The notes beneath the pieces were generated by a model. It worked only from the letters and a program-made list of their open reading frames with translations, searched no databases and was not told where the DNA came from. A stretch of DNA of 64,000 nt, taken from positions 310,001 through 374,000 of the forward strand of contig CAJNDS010000791.1 in NCBI GenBank assembly GCA_905221605.1. The letters run 5' to 3'. This DNA is from Symbiodinium natans. Lineage: Eukaryota; Sar; Dinophyceae; Suessiales; Symbiodiniaceae. Position numbers and translations under genes: made by a program. Shown in pieces: positions 32,601 through 44,800 of this stretch. Within the stretch, counting starts at the first letter, position 1, and every line of letters begins with the position of its first letter.

Positions 32601-35600
32601 AAACCCTAACAGATCTCAAATCTGGAGTCTGGAGTTTAGAGTGATGCCTGAACTTGTCTTTGGATACAAGCCAATTTTGCAAACTTAGATGCTTCTTTCC
32701 CTTTCATGAAAACATAGTCCAATACCTGAGTGTATTACATCTTCCCTTTCATTTTTGGAATCAGATAACCCTAAAAGAGTGGGCTTGTCTGCTTTCATAG
32801 GCCGTTCATGTTACGTGGATTTGCTCCGAAAATCCCGAGCCCTAAAGGCAAGGCCACGACGACACGGAGTTCGACTTTCAGGGCAAGCTGCAGGCCTACG
32901 AATTCGGCGCCAAGATGCCTACTGACCGAAAATCGAAGGGTATTTTACACAGCCACAGTGACTACTTCAACAGAGCCTTAATTTAGCCTTTCTCATTCCG
33001 ATAAAGCAACCCTTGTCCCCAACCCTTCAAGAGCAACCGCGTGATGGGCCTGGTTGAGGTTTTTTTGGGTTTCGTATTGGAGGATGGGTTCCGGTTTTTG
33101 GGGACACCTCGCATCGGGACCTTGAGTCCTAACTAAGCCCTAGGCCCCAAACCCTCAAACCCTTGACCCGAAAACGAAACAGTGAAAACTCCAAAGCCCA
33201 GGTTCTTTCGTGGGAGCAGAGACCTCCGAAGTGATCCGGCTATGCGCGGCTACTATCTCTCTGCTGCAGAACCGGACACCCTGGCTTCTTCGCGGCCTAG
33301 GGGGGTTTAGGCGGGTGTTTTAGCCGACTCAGATGGTCTTGGATGGGTTAAGTTGGGTTGAGATGGGTTTAGGGGCTTGCCGGCTTTGTGGGTTTAGGGT
33401 TTAGGATGTCACTTTGTCGGGCAATCTGCCGATAAAAGAAGCTCCTAACCATGCCCACAAAGCTCCCCCTGCAATGGCTGACCGTTCCTCGAAAACCCCA
33501 AATCGCCTTCGCCTCATTTCAAGGAGTGCCCGGACAACATCCAAGTCGAAGGGTTCTCGTCTCCCGCCGGCCGCAAGTTCTTGCAGGAGCCGGGATTTTT
33601 CGGGCTGGGGTGCGGGATTTTCGGGTTGAGGCTGGGACTGGAGCTTGCAAATCCTCACAATCCCAGACCCTAAAGCCCGACTGAGGTAAACAAACCTTGT
33701 AAGAGGAGTTCCGGACTGGACTCGTGGAGCACCTACGAGGGATGGACCTCATGGCCGAGCCTCATAAGCACAGCATCCATGCGATCGTGATCTCAAGGAA
33801 GATGGGGCCGCCTGAGGGTCTCAAAGCCAGACTGGCCCTTCAATGCTATCAGTATATGAATATAATAAACCCCCTTGCCTATGACCCCTTGAACGCATTG
33901 GGCTTGTCGCACTTCTAGGTTTAGGGATGGGTTTAGAGGTCCTCTGCAGATGCCCTCTCAGAACCTTGCCAACGCAGTGCGGCGTCAAAATGTGCGCTTC
34001 TGGTGGGTCAAATGGCTGGCGGGTTGCCAAAGCAGACCCCTAGCAACGCAAGACCTGCAGCTTTTGGGGCCTGGAGTGGTTGTAGGGCTTAGCTGGGAAT
34101 CCTCAAACCCTTAGGCCCCCAGTGCCTACTGCGGAAGCCTTGTAGACTCGAACGTCCAAAATCTGGTTTAGGTTCAGGGTTCAGGGTGAGCAGCTCCATC
34201 CTTTGGGCTTTCAAAGGAACAGTGTGTCGTTACTCAGTCGGCTCACTTGGGAAATGTGTTCAACTGTAGCTTGGGACATGGGACTGACCGTCAAGTCGGG
34301 TAATTTGGTGCTGAGTCAGGGGTGCCTGACACAGAAAGAAAGCCCAAGAAGACCCAGTCAGAAAACAACCAGGACTCCGGACGAGATCAACTTTACCCCG
34401 GCAAACTTTAGGGCTCTTCGGGCAAGGCTTAGGGTCCTTTTAAGCTTGAGTGTTTGTAGTCAGGGAGGAGCCCGAATCCGAGAATCCACAAACTGCAAGG
34501 CAGTTTTATACCTCATGCTCTCTGGCTCGTTTTCTGAGACTCAGGCCCGCGAGAGTGTTCAGACTGGGTGGCTTATGCCTTCTAGTTTGTCCATGTTGTT
34601 GTCCTTGCCGAGGCGCGGAATCTGTGATGATGATTTGCATTGGCCGACTGACCCATGGATGCATTTCAAGGCTTTGTTGCTGCGAGGCGCATGGCATGCA
34701 TATCGGCAGAATCTGCATCGGAAGCTTGGACTGTGCTGCCCTGGACCATAGATCGCACGTACAGAAACTCCGCTCCACTGCTTCCCAAACAAGCATTTCG
34801 CAATCATTACCCAGAACATCGCAACCAAATCTCGATAAACGACCCTGCTCAACTACTTTAGGGCCCATGTGTTCCAGATGAAAGGGCTTCGGGACCCTTC
34901 GAATTCAGAGAGCCTCTGCCCCGAAGGATCTCCGGCTGCGCGATCGGCCTCCTCAGCACTGTGGTCGCGCTCTACCAAAGCGAGGCCCCGGGACTCACAC
35001 AGCTGAGGGTTGAGTTGCGGGAGGGGTTAGGGTTAGGAAGGGTTGGGGGTGTGGTTAGGAGGGGTTGCGTGGGGGTTAGAGGGCGTTAGCCCGTGGACCT
35101 CACAGTGAGTTGACAGGCAGGTCTTGTTTTTTTTGGGTTTTCGGGACTTCGTTCTTAGAAAACAGCTCGGGCTTCCCCTCTTGTGCCGCTTTGAGGTACG
35201 TGGTTCTTGGCTTTTGTTTTGCTTGTCTGGAAGGTATCAGGGTTTGAATTTACGGTTGAGCGTTCTGTTTGGGGAGGGAGTCGGGGTGAGCCAGCAGTGG
35301 CTCCAAGAAGCAAGTGCCAATGCTCCTGACGCCTTTCTGCATTAGTACCGCGGCAAAGATTGGAACACGACGTTCGCGACCAAAGCACACTACTGCCGAA
35401 AAAGAATGTGCAAGCTTTTGACAAGAGACCTTCTGTTGACGTCGTCCTTCAACAACCTAATCTTCAGTTTGGGGTTCAGGCGTTTGGGGTTCGGTGTTGA
35501 GGGTTTCGGGGTTTAGGCAATCGAGCGCGAGAGGTCGCTCCGGCGCACCTGCGAGGAGGCTTAACCTCTTTGTACCAGCCACCTGGCTAGGGATGTAGAG

Positions 35601-38600
35601 CTTCCGGTGTACAGAATCCTGGGGGGGGGGTTGCAGAATTCGCGATGAGGATTGCAGGTGTTTGATCAGGGTTGGACTTGATACTGCGGAGGTAAGTTCA
35701 AGAATTGGGGGAATGCTTGAAGTTGATGTGCTCTCGCCTTACTTGAAGGCAGGAAGGGGTTGACAAGCGGGCCCAATGTTTCCGAAGGTGTACATGTCAT
35801 GGAGTGAGATCATCCCGAAGGCCCCGAAGCCCTAAGCCCCCAGGTCCAGTTCCATCGTCTTTTTGCACAGGAAAAAATAAACCCCCATGGCAAGGCAGCA
35901 GGATTCGGATTTTTTCTTTGCACGCATGCCAAGAGCCAAGAGCTCGAAGACTCAGTCGAAGGTTCATGATCACCCTCGGGATATTGGTGGCAGCGGCGGT
36001 GGATGTCCCCCTCGTGCAGCGGGATGATGGGTGGAGGCGTTCCGGTAGAAGGGGAAAGGTTCTGCCAGTAGAGCCCAGTAGAGGTGGGAACTCGAGCTTA
36101 ACAGTCTGGGTTTGAGTCTGCGTTTGGGAGTATCGGAATAACACCTTCAAGATTGCTCTAGACCCATGCCGGCTTCCCTGTTTCGTAATCAACATTCTAC
36201 TGATCTTTTGACAAGTTCATGCAGTCCTGGGCACCCTTCCGTCGCAGCACTGCTTTGCGGGAGCCGGCTGCCGCAATCACGTAGCATCGGAAGGAGCAAG
36301 AATAAATTAAGACTGCAGCGTCAAAAGCAGCTGCTCAACAAGGGTCCAAGACTGATTGTCCACGACAGGAATACCCCACAGAAGTTCATAGTTTTTGTAT
36401 TGAAAAATCTAAATCCAAGCTTCAGTTCGTCGACAAGAACATCTTCCCCATGTCGTTTCGTCGCTGTAGAACAATGTCAGTTTAACTTGCTCGTCCGAGC
36501 AAGTACGCCAGCACCCCAGACCATCAAATGTCCTACTTGCTGGTCTCACTGCTCACGGGCACACGAGAGCCGGACGAGCAAGGAGACGTGGCGATGTCGT
36601 TTGCAATGGTGCAGTCGGGCATGCTTGCGTAGCAGTCTCCGTCTCGCACGGCAATTTCATTTTGTTGATTGATTTGGTGCGTGTGCATTACGACACGAAA
36701 CAAGGCAGACAATAAATAGAATCTGTTGGCGTTCCATGGAAGGACCTTGAAAGCTTGGGATGATGTGCTGTTCATTGCTGTTCCAAGTTCCAGTGCGACA
36801 CTGACAAGCGTCTTTCCACACAGGAGCGAAAAGGCCCTAAACCCCCAAAGTCTTGACGCGTTTGGCAGGCTGGCCATTCTTCTGCAGGCCTTCCCAGCAG
36901 TTGTTCTTTTGTTCCCCAGCTGTGACCAGGGGTTGAAGGTCAGGGTGTAGATTTCAATCTCCGAGATTATTTGTCAGCATGGCAGGCTTTGGAGCCTTAG
37001 TGTTTAGGGTTGAGAGTTGTGCGCCCCTCCGACGACATTGTAAGGTCGATGCTTGGCTTCTGTGGAGGGCTGTTAGCAAAGGGAGGAGCACTCGCCATCA
37101 CACCATCAAGCGGCATCTGCAAGTTCAGCACATACGATAGCAGAACCTCTGATTGCCTGATTGCTTCTTGGCGGGTGTCCCCTACACCTTATCAATCTTT
37201 AGATCCTACCCGTCCTTCCAGCCGAGGGTGGGCATGTTTTTTCTTCCTCGCTCTCCGCGATGGTTGGTGCAGAAAGGCTCAGTGGCTTTAAGGGGTTTAG
37301 GTTCAGGTTCCAGGCTCATGGTTTTTGGTTTTGGAGATAGGGCTCTGGGGTTCAGGCTTCAATCTGGTGCGTGTCAGCTCAGCACGGCGTTTAGGCAGTA
37401 GGTTCATTCTTGTACTCACCCAGTGGCAAGATCCTGAGCTGATTAGTATAAGAACCCGAAGTCTGAATATTCGCGTCGTGGTTGGGAACCCCCTGCCGCT
37501 AACATGAGGTCCCCCCCCCAAACCAAGGAAAAGCTAATACATTGCACCTCGCGCCAATGAGATCTCTCTCGCAAACTGCCGCCCTACTCCCGAGCAAGGG
37601 CGGATCAACGAAGCTCAAGATGTTCTCGTGAAGTTGCGTGGGGAGAGCCTGAGCCTGCAAGAAGAGCCGACAAACCAACGCCTCGATGGTGCCAAACTCA
37701 GGTTGGAAGGTTGGAATCCGTTGTTCAGGCTAATCAGGCTTGTTTTCTACGGGTGTGTTCTATAGTGTTCGGTGGTTTTCAGGGTTTAGCTCAAGCCCTA
37801 CATCCTCAGCCTGACATGCAAGATGCGCCTTCAAATTTCATGCCATACCTGTCCTAACATTCCCGAGGGAACCGTGCCATTTCGCCAGCTTTTCAACATT
37901 GCGCACCTTGGGCACCAGGCTTTCCACCTGTGACCCTCTAGAAGTCCTATGCAGGTGTGTTCCCAAACGACCCAAGCAGGGACGAAGGAGACAAATGGAA
38001 ACGTGCACCCACCTCAACCCCAAGAAGTCGACCTCCAAAACTCTGACAGGCGGCCACAAAGGCCACCACTCAACACATGGGCCTTCAGCTCCCACTTCCT
38101 GCCTCACCTCTTGTCTCCACTATTGTCTGCCCTGTTGTGTTTCTCTCTTTTGGGACCAAACCGCATTGCGGGTTGACGCGCCCCCCTTCTTGCCTCTCTT
38201 CTTGTCTCCCTGTTGGAACCAGATGCGGATTGGCTACTGTTTGGAACCAGAGCCGGATTGGGAGACACTCTGCATCGGTGGACACCCCCACTTCCAGACC
38301 CGACGTATCTTCAGGGTTTGGGTTTGCAAGGTAGGGCTGGTAGGACGTACCCCAAATGGCCAATCTTGAGTGGGATGGGCCATGCGAGCGTGTAAAGGCT
38401 TAGTGGATTTTGGGCTTCGTGTTTCAGATCATTGTCTTGTCCATTGATCTCTTCTTTCTCGGGTCGGCGGAGAGGTCGTCGTTGCTTACAAAATTAGCTA
38501 ACTCTCAACCCCAAAGCCCTTGAAAGCCTGCATTGTCCTCATTGTGCTCTGCACAACTAGGACTTCGTGCCCAGGAAGGAAGCTCAGCGTGAGTTGAAAG

Positions 38601-41600
38601 ACATCGTGCAGAGCTGGCAGGAGACTGGACAGGACGAGGCAGGCACTTGTTTGGGCGTCTGTAGAACCGAAGCCTCGAAGATGTGTTAGAACCCCCCGCC
38701 CCACCACCATCATCACTCATGCAGACGAGCCCGAAACCCCAACAGTTTAAGACAGGCTTTTGTGATTTTTTCGGAACTTCCCGAGGCTGGAGGGCGGTTG
38801 GGGAGCTGTTTCGGCGTGTGGGAGAGATCTTCGACTCGAGCATTTGTGGTTATGTTTAGAGAGGCAAGCTGGGGCGTCGTCCCAGAAGCTGTGAGGTCAG
38901 CTGGGGAGAGTTGGCAACTGGGCGAACCAAGCAGCTTTTGATGGCTGCCCGGCATGAGAGCGGATCGCCATGCACAGAGGTTGCACCTTAAACCTCAACC
39001 CCGTTCTAGGGTGTTTGGTTTTCGGGTGCCTTACGAATGCGCCGAGTGGTTTGCCCTTGAGATCTTTGGCGAAGTCAGGTTGGAATCGCCCTTCAACTGC
39101 TGCAGCAGCTGGTGGGTATGAACGCCCTGATGCACCTGGCCTGGAGGATCCCCGCGAAGCACCAACCTTGAAGAATAAGCAAAAAGCAGCCAACTCCGGA
39201 CGCAACGAAACCTCAAGAACCGCCACCATCGAGGTACTTTGGGCCGCGCATCTTCCGAACTCTTGGTCTCCAGGAGAACACGTTTCAGGTGCGGTGAACT
39301 CTTGAATTCTTACTGTGAACTATCCGAACTAACAACTAATTTTTTTGGGGGCTATGGATTAGATTAGGCCTCATGTGTGGGTGGGGTCTTCGGGTTTGAT
39401 CCATGTCTACATCAACTCCTTAGAGGATTCCAGTGCGGGGAAGCCAGGTTCCTACTCCAGGGCTTTGTATAGGGGTATGTAAGGAGTTCATTCAGACTAC
39501 TCGTATCGCTAGCAGGTTCAAGTTTGCATGTTCTCGGCTTTCGATGCTTCGCACACTCCGGTACTTGAGGCTCGGGTCTGAATGTTGCAGGCATCCTATC
39601 CCACAGGTCTCGAAGGGCCTCGGGGCCTCGACTTAAAATTCCCAGAGGCCGTGAACAACGCCGTGAATTGTCTGTCCACGCTGCCGTCGCTGTATCTCGC
39701 AGACCGCTGCGGACGTCGCTGCTTGCTGATTTGGGGCGCCAAGGTTGGGCCGTTGGGGCTTTGTGATGCTTCGCTTGTATGTTGTAGGGTGGTTCAGGCT
39801 AAGGAGCAGTCGAAGCCTAAGTGAAGGTGAAGGAAAACGATTCAAGAGGCAGATAGAGGCAGGTATGGCGACAAAATCGCTGGTTTGAGGTAGTGTGGGG
39901 GGGGGGGGGGCGGGGGGTTGGTTGCAACAACGCAATGCGAAGTTGTTAGTGATGAGTGCGCATAATCGTGCTTCACACGGCCCGGTCACAGGTGGCATCG
40001 CCCAGCATTGTCTTGTCTGCTAACCCGCTTCAGATTCCTCCTCTGAACCATAAGCAGAACTTGCCGATTCAGGGCCGGGATCTTCGTGTGAGGCCCGTGA
40101 GGTGAGCTTAGGACGTCGCAGGCACTCGGATTTAGTTTGGTTGGGCGTTCCTCTACGCTCCTGCAGCTGACCTTGGCCCATGTGGTGTAGGCTTGCTTCT
40201 GCTTAGTGACCGCTCTTATGTTCAAGGATTCATATGTCGTGAGGATCTTGGGCTTTGTTGAGGAAATGTCGGGTTTCAGGCTTGTCTTGGTTCAGAGCTA
40301 ACGTTCAGGGCTTCCGGTGATCAAACTTGCGCCAGGGCATGATCTGCTCTTGCTGCATCATCGGTGCAGTTGGCTCCTTTGCTTCCTTTGAGGACAGGCC
40401 GGAAACTCCCCTCACAACAGTTGCGAATTCCCCCCGTCGCGCACGTCTCATGCCCCCCCAAAGCATCTTATAAGCTTTTTTCCCATTCCCGAAGCATGTG
40501 ACCGTCACCCTGACGCCTGACGCTGCACATCCCGGAGGACAGGCAGGGAGGCAAAGGGACACCTGCAGCGTCCTATGCAGCTTGGCGCTTGCGGAGTTCC
40601 GATTCTGGGCTTGGACCCAGGACACCCCCCCTCTGCACGGTGCAGCCTTAAGCAGGTTCACGGCTCCCAAGGACCCTGTTCAGCGATGTCGCAGTTGCTT
40701 AAAGCCTGCTTTCATAGAGATTCCTTTGTTAAGGCTACCAAACAAGAACTTCTGTGACATTCCGACATTCCCTCCCCCCTCCCAAGGTGACGGTAGCCAT
40801 GGTCTTCGCGTTCGTCATCAACTTTGCCTATGGCTGGGGTCCCATCGCCCGCGCCCCAGGGACAGCGCCTTCGTTGCGGGACCGTGACAACCGTAAAAGC
40901 CCGAACCTTGAATCCTAGATTCGCCCTCATGACTAAAATCTTAGCCTTACACATCTTACACCCTGGATTTGGACTTACCAAGCTAAAGGGATCGCCGAAG
41001 CTCTTGGAACTGGATACTAAGTAGAATTTCGGAAAGATGTTTTCGTTCATTTTTGGGCTTGCGATTTTTAGATTTATTACGTGAATTATGCTCTGCAGCT
41101 CCCTTGCGCAGTCTCCCTGAGCAACAGTGAGCGCCACAAGACCGTTCCTTGAACTGTGAAGTTGGGGAACCGACCAAGCACATACAGTGGGCCTTCAGGA
41201 ACCGGAGCAGGCCTACCTTTTTTCCCAAAGGGTCGAGGCTTTAGGTGTCAGTGGATAGGGCATGATGAGGCCTCACTCTTAAACCATAGGTCTCTGCCGT
41301 GAACACCCATTGGCCCTTCCCAGACCGGAGATACCGGTAAAACCTCTCCACAGGTCTGGGTGTATTGCGCGGAGATCTTCCCTCTCCGCAGCAGGAGTCG
41401 GTGCGTGGGCGTCACCACCATGTCCAACTGGATCGGTCGCTCACCTGTGGTTTAGGGCGGATGCGGAGTCTTCTATTATTCTGGGTATTCCTTTATTTTG
41501 GTCACGTGGATGAATCGTGGTTCGGGCTCGGTGGCCGTGGATCACCGCAAGTACTGTGGTTCCATTCGACTCGCTTGCAGCTCAGGGCAAGGATTTTTCT

Positions 41601-43103
41601 TCAGGGGCTCGTGAGTGGCTGCAGGCGAGTTTGTACAGATTTTGCTTGGTCCGGTCCGAGGAAACTATCTCATCGCGCAGCTGTCGCCAGCTGCTTGCCA
41701 GAAACTAACTTCAGTGAGTCGGTAAGTAGGTGTGTGTGTATAAATATATTGCTAAATATGAGCCCGAGTCAAACTTCTTGTGAGATCGAAGAGGTTTCCG
41801 TCTTCTGCTTGTTCCCTATCGTTCTGCATGCCAAACGGTACTGCGAACGGTCGATGCGGTCATCATCTTGTTGTAGAATGTTGGGGTGGTCTGTTTTGCA
41901 CGTGCAACAGCTACCCAAACGTGAGTTGCAGTCCATCCCGTTCAAACTCATCTTCGATATATTTACAGCCGCTCGTATCTACGGGTATGCATGCGCACAC
42001 ATGTGCATACTTATGTATATTGCATACACACAAAATATGTATAGGTACGTACATGCATCTTTTGTTTGCGTTGTTGCATCGATACTTGCTCTGCAGCTCA
42101 CTCTTGACTCATCCCATCAAGGCATCAGGCGCGAAAGCACTGTGACCACCGTTGTCCTCAAGCCCCCCCCTTCTAAACTCCTTGAGCCAATAAGCCTCGA
42201 GATTCTGAAGCCCAAATTCTCTTGTCCATATGACATGTAAACCAACTGAGCTCAACTGAGCTCTTGAGGTCCTGCTTGAGAGCCTGGGGCTTGGCAGCTT
42301 CTTCGTGTTTGCTGGATTTGCCGCCGCAGCTCTGGCGCTGGCGTGCTGGCTTCCAGAAACAAGGCCCCCAAGAACGGTCCCGCTCTCTGTCCCTCTCTTT
42401 GTCTCCCTGTGTGCAGCTGCATCCGGAACTAGAAGGCTTCTCTTGTTGGTGCATCTTCATCATCTACAAATTCGTACATGTTTCCCATATATTGATAGAT
42501 TCTTACGCTATAACGGAAATGGCCCGAAATCTGTATCAATACTGAACCGAAGAAGCCTCTTACACAATCTTGAAAGCACTGGGTAGTCGTATGTGGTGTT
42601 TGCTGACTTTGGGGTACTTCACGGATTTGCCTTGGACGTCGCTTTTGGCTAAGGCATGGAAAAGGGTTTTGGTTTGGTTTAGGGTTTATGGGCTTAAGGC
42701 TTCTGAGGTTTAGTTGTAGTTTAAAGTTTGGGGGCTCTGCATTGTCGTTTCACTGCGAGACACATGCAACTGGCGTCCCGGTACAGGGGCGTTGCCTTGG
42801 AAGACATCGAGTCACGTGGCCGACGGATTTGGGTTTGAGAGTCAAAAGTGTTGCGTTTTCCGAGAGTCGAGTTCTGGACTTGTGGGCAGAGGCCCTGAAA
42901 TCCTTCAGTCCCAAGAGCCCTTTTGGGGCTTGGGCTTGGGGTTCTTGTTCTTGAGACCCCTAAACCCTAAAAACCCCTGCAACTCCAAACAGAGGTCCCT
43001 CTTCGAAGAGCGCTTCGGGTCTGCGGCGGCATCAAAGGCACCAGCTCAGACCCTGGAACCGAAGAATGGCTTTTGTAGGGTTTATAGGGTTTATGCTTTG
43101 TGA
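26654..43103 (+). CDS. Sugar transporter, major facilitator superfamily, 24 exons
   Basis: Predicted 12-helix sugar/H+ symporter or facilitator (MFS sugar_tr family) in a membrane. Exons: 26654-26726, 27132-27155, 27512-27564, 27835-27897, 28326-28372, 28722-28787, 34927-34984, 35534-35577, 35962-36036, 36869-36910, 37227-37276, 37599-37665, 38575-38638, 38864-38899, 39079-39131, 39234-39288, 39648-39743, 40336-40380 (end tentative), 40787-40846, 41354-41435, 41661-41713, 42281-42363, 42787-42810, 42995-43103. Sum 1422 nt, in frame, 473 aa. Family marks in order: FLFGLDIGYIAPILE, DVWGRKGS, EVAPAHLRGGL, LPRSPRWLVQKGR, QLLQQLVGMNALMYFGPRIF, LADRCGRR, FAYGWGPI, VWVYCAEIFPLRSRSR, LPETRG. Sixteen of 23 donors are GC; 21 of 23 acceptors are AG|G. 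Residues usually found just before GCAIGLLSTVV were not located, so a short exon may be missing. Confidence 0.85.
29043..31280 (+). CDS. Nested gene, copy A, N-terminal ubiquitin-like segment, function unknown
   Basis: Likely exons: 29043-29169 (ATG; MVVVRVTGLDGTVLFGPEDI), 29212-29359 (CSFQPEELRRDSLLELIASG), 29473-29627 (LAQLAELARENAKKREEREA, a charged coiled-coil-like helix), 30074-30137 (HNDTEFDFQGSLQAYEFGAK), 30303-30366 (SDPAMRGYYLSAAEPDTL), from 30625 (ECPDNIRVDMFSSPAGRKFL), from 30807 (EFRTGLVEHLRGMDLMAE), about 31165-31270 (RQNVRFWWDKWLAG). The frames were chosen because several differences from copy B are synonymous. The first 35 residues resemble the beta-grasp start common in dinoflagellate proteins; this is an impression only. 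The intron after exon 1 would be only 42 nt, with an in-frame TAA inside. The 3' end is not located. Near the last exon, copy A lacks bases present in copy B and may be frame-damaged. Confidence 0.55.
31744..34080 (+). CDS. Nested gene, copy B, function unknown
   Basis: Same exon order as copy A: 31744-31870, about 31913-32060, 32174-32328, about 32853-32917, about 33220-33284, from about 33533, from about 33697, and about 33949-34080. The last exon reads PSQNLANAVRRQNVRFWWVK without interruption, unlike copy A. Differences such as GCC/GCT and TAT/TAC in SDPAMRGYY, AGC/AGT and CTA/CTG in SARLEL, and CAA/CAG in DFQG are synonymous. The donor after ETRPD is GC here but GT in copy A. Copy B therefore looks the better-kept copy. 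Function unknown. Confidence 0.55.
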
Positions 43104-43300
43104 GTGGTTCATAGGCAGTGCCGGGTTTGCAGGGTTTATCATTCGCAGTAGGATTGTGTCTGAGGCCCATGAGGGCTGTTGTTCCTGGGTGGTTGTAAGT
43201 AGCTTTGCCTCTTGTTTGTTTCGTTCTTCGAGGCTGTGTGCTCGGAGATGGGCACCACTAGCCCAGAAAAGGTTGAGGGTTTCAGACCTTTGCTAACCTC

Positions 43301-43965
43301 CCAAGCACCAGTCTATACAGCAAGGCCCAAAGTCCCTGTTCAATCCCTTCAGCTCAGGACCTTTGGTCTGCAGCAGCCTGCGGAGGAGATCTCCGGCCTG
43401 GTTGGCATGGAGGAGTCCCTTCCAGAACCCCGAAGTCGGAATCGGGCTGAGGGGCGAGTTTTATCGCGAGTATGGTGGAGTTTGCTTCTGTGCTTTCACT
43501 TCTGCCATGTAAGGGTGTTCGGGTTTCCCAAGACTGCCAAACTTCTGAAACCATGCGGTGTTAGGGTGCTTTGGTGTCAAGATGTGTCAAAGAACTTTGC
43601 CTTGGCAAGACAGAGGAAGTCAAGTGCCGCCTTGTTTCAAATTTCGAGTGCCTGCAAGAGAGGCGCCAGCCATTCAGAGGGCCTGTCTTGTCTAGCCGTT
43701 TCGCTGCGTCGCTGGGGTTCCAAAACGGCCGACCATAGCCCCAATACCCTCAGAAGGACACGACAACCGCTGCGACGTCTCCGACAACAGGTGCTCGGAT
43801 TGCGTGTTCAGCGGTTGCCAAGTGAAGGATTCCGTGCAGGTTTGCAGTTTCAGCCGACAGTGCAATGGCATTATCGAAAGACGAGGCTGAGCCTTCACGG
43901 CGGCCACTGACGACCGGCGCATGGTGCACCTTTTTGCCAGTGCTCATTTTGCGGCAAGGCTGCAT
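43301..43965. repeat. Segmental duplication, copy 1
   Basis: Nearly identical to 49285-49955 (offset about 5984), with a diverged patch around 43490-43560. The block starts AAGCACCAGTCTATACAGC. Similarity fades after about 43920. It sits just after the last exon of the sugar transporter. Confidence 0.9.
43696..43890 (+). CDS. Cys-rich 64-codon ORF, duplicated
   Basis: Frame open from after TAG at 43693 to TGA at 43888. Reading includes NRCDVSDNRCSDCVFSGC, then VQVCSFSRQCNGI: eight closely spaced cysteines. The second copy at 49674-49868 differs at one base, which is synonymous in this frame (ATT/ATA, Ile). A 232-codon ORF in another frame covers both copies too, so the frame choice is not certain. 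It could be an exon of a secreted or disulfide-rich protein. Confidence 0.4.
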   Translation, partial: PFRCVAGVPKRPTIAPIPSEGHDNRCDVSDNRCSDCVFSGCQVKDSVQVCSFSRQCNGIIERRG

Positions 43966-44039
43966 CAAAGTTCCGCGGGGTCCATGATTCCATGATGAGG
44001 CCTGGGTTCGGAGGTCAGGACTTTGTGACACTAGCGCCA

Positions 44040-44790
44040 TCCCGGCTGGTGGAACAGGTGCAAAGCCACGGCACCCGTGAAGGGGTGCTAGAGGCCAGCG
44101 CCGATTCTGCCAGAGGGCTGATAAGAAGCTCCATTGCAGGTAGCGCGAAGGAAGCCTTACTGGAATCCTTACTGCCCCAGCCGTGTTCCAAGTGTTAGCC
44201 TCAGAAGGCTCACGAGCAGGCCTTGATGCCCAAAGGTTTGGGGAGTTCAAGAACTGTGGGTTGAACTGTGTGAGAAGGCTCATGGAGGCGGTCAAGGGAT
44301 TTCGATTGAGGACCCCTGACGGCCGAAACAAAAGCGCTCATTCTTCACGTGCTCAAGCAGCTGGCAAGCAAGAGGTCTGACCCGCAAGGTGTCATGCACG
44401 AAGCAACTCCAGATCTAGGATCCCCCCCCAAGGGCGGTGCGACGGCGGTGTGGCCAGGGTGGAGTGACGGAGTTGTGACATGATCCACATAGACCACGCT
44501 CCCATGAGGCCGGAGGGACCTCCCGCGCCTGTCATGCAAGAACCTTTCTATCAGAATGGGCCGCCGCCGACGCCAGATTACCTGAAAGAGTACAGTTGAT
44601 TTATGGCCCCGCGTCGGACCGGAAGAGCGTAACACCACGCGACGCTGATCAGCAACGGGAGTCCCGGGAGGAGCTAGTGCCGCAACCTTTGGTGCCTCGA
44701 CAGCAACAAGCTGCGACGTGGCCTTCCCTCGCGCAGGGCCCGATGATGGAGATCAGATTTGGCCAAAGCGATGGTGTTTGTTGCTGCTAA
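44040..44790 (+). CDS. Run of plus-strand exons, function unknown
   Basis: Successive protein-like readings in different frames suggest an exon series: 44060-44195 (EGVLEASADSARGLIRSSIA, then KEALLESLLPQPCSK), 44210-44330 (LDAQRFGEFKNCGLNCVRRL), about 44331-44425 (LILHVLKQLASKRSDPQGVM), 44480-44601 (MIHIDHAPMRPEGPPAPVMQ, then GPPPTPDYLKEYS, stop) and 44600-44790 (SDRKSVTPRDADQQRESREE). Exact splice points were not fixed. The C-terminal half is Pro/Gln-rich and likely unstructured. No family recognised. Confidence 0.4.
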
Positions 44791-44800
44791 CTGTGACGCA

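Larger units (their letters stand above)
29010..34170 (+). repeat. Tandem duplication inside transporter intron 6
   Basis: Unit A is 29010-31400 and unit B is 31711-34170. Both start at GAAGACGCTCCGCCGCTC. Blocks matching exons are nearly identical; intron blocks differ by insertions and deletions, so the offset drifts from about 2700 to about 2920 and back to about 2820. The pair lies wholly between sugar-transporter exons at 28722-28787 and 34927-34984. Confidence 0.9.

Noticed and set aside
29010-34170. Assembly artefact explaining the tandem copies
   Set aside because: The copies differ at many intron positions and by third-base changes in exons, so they are real paralogues or alleles; an allelic mis-join cannot be fully excluded without long reads.
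43212-43910. 232-codon ORF, present in both duplicated blocks
   Set aside because: The open length is shared because the DNA is duplicated. The one base difference in the conserved core is non-synonymous in this frame but synonymous in the Cys-rich frame.
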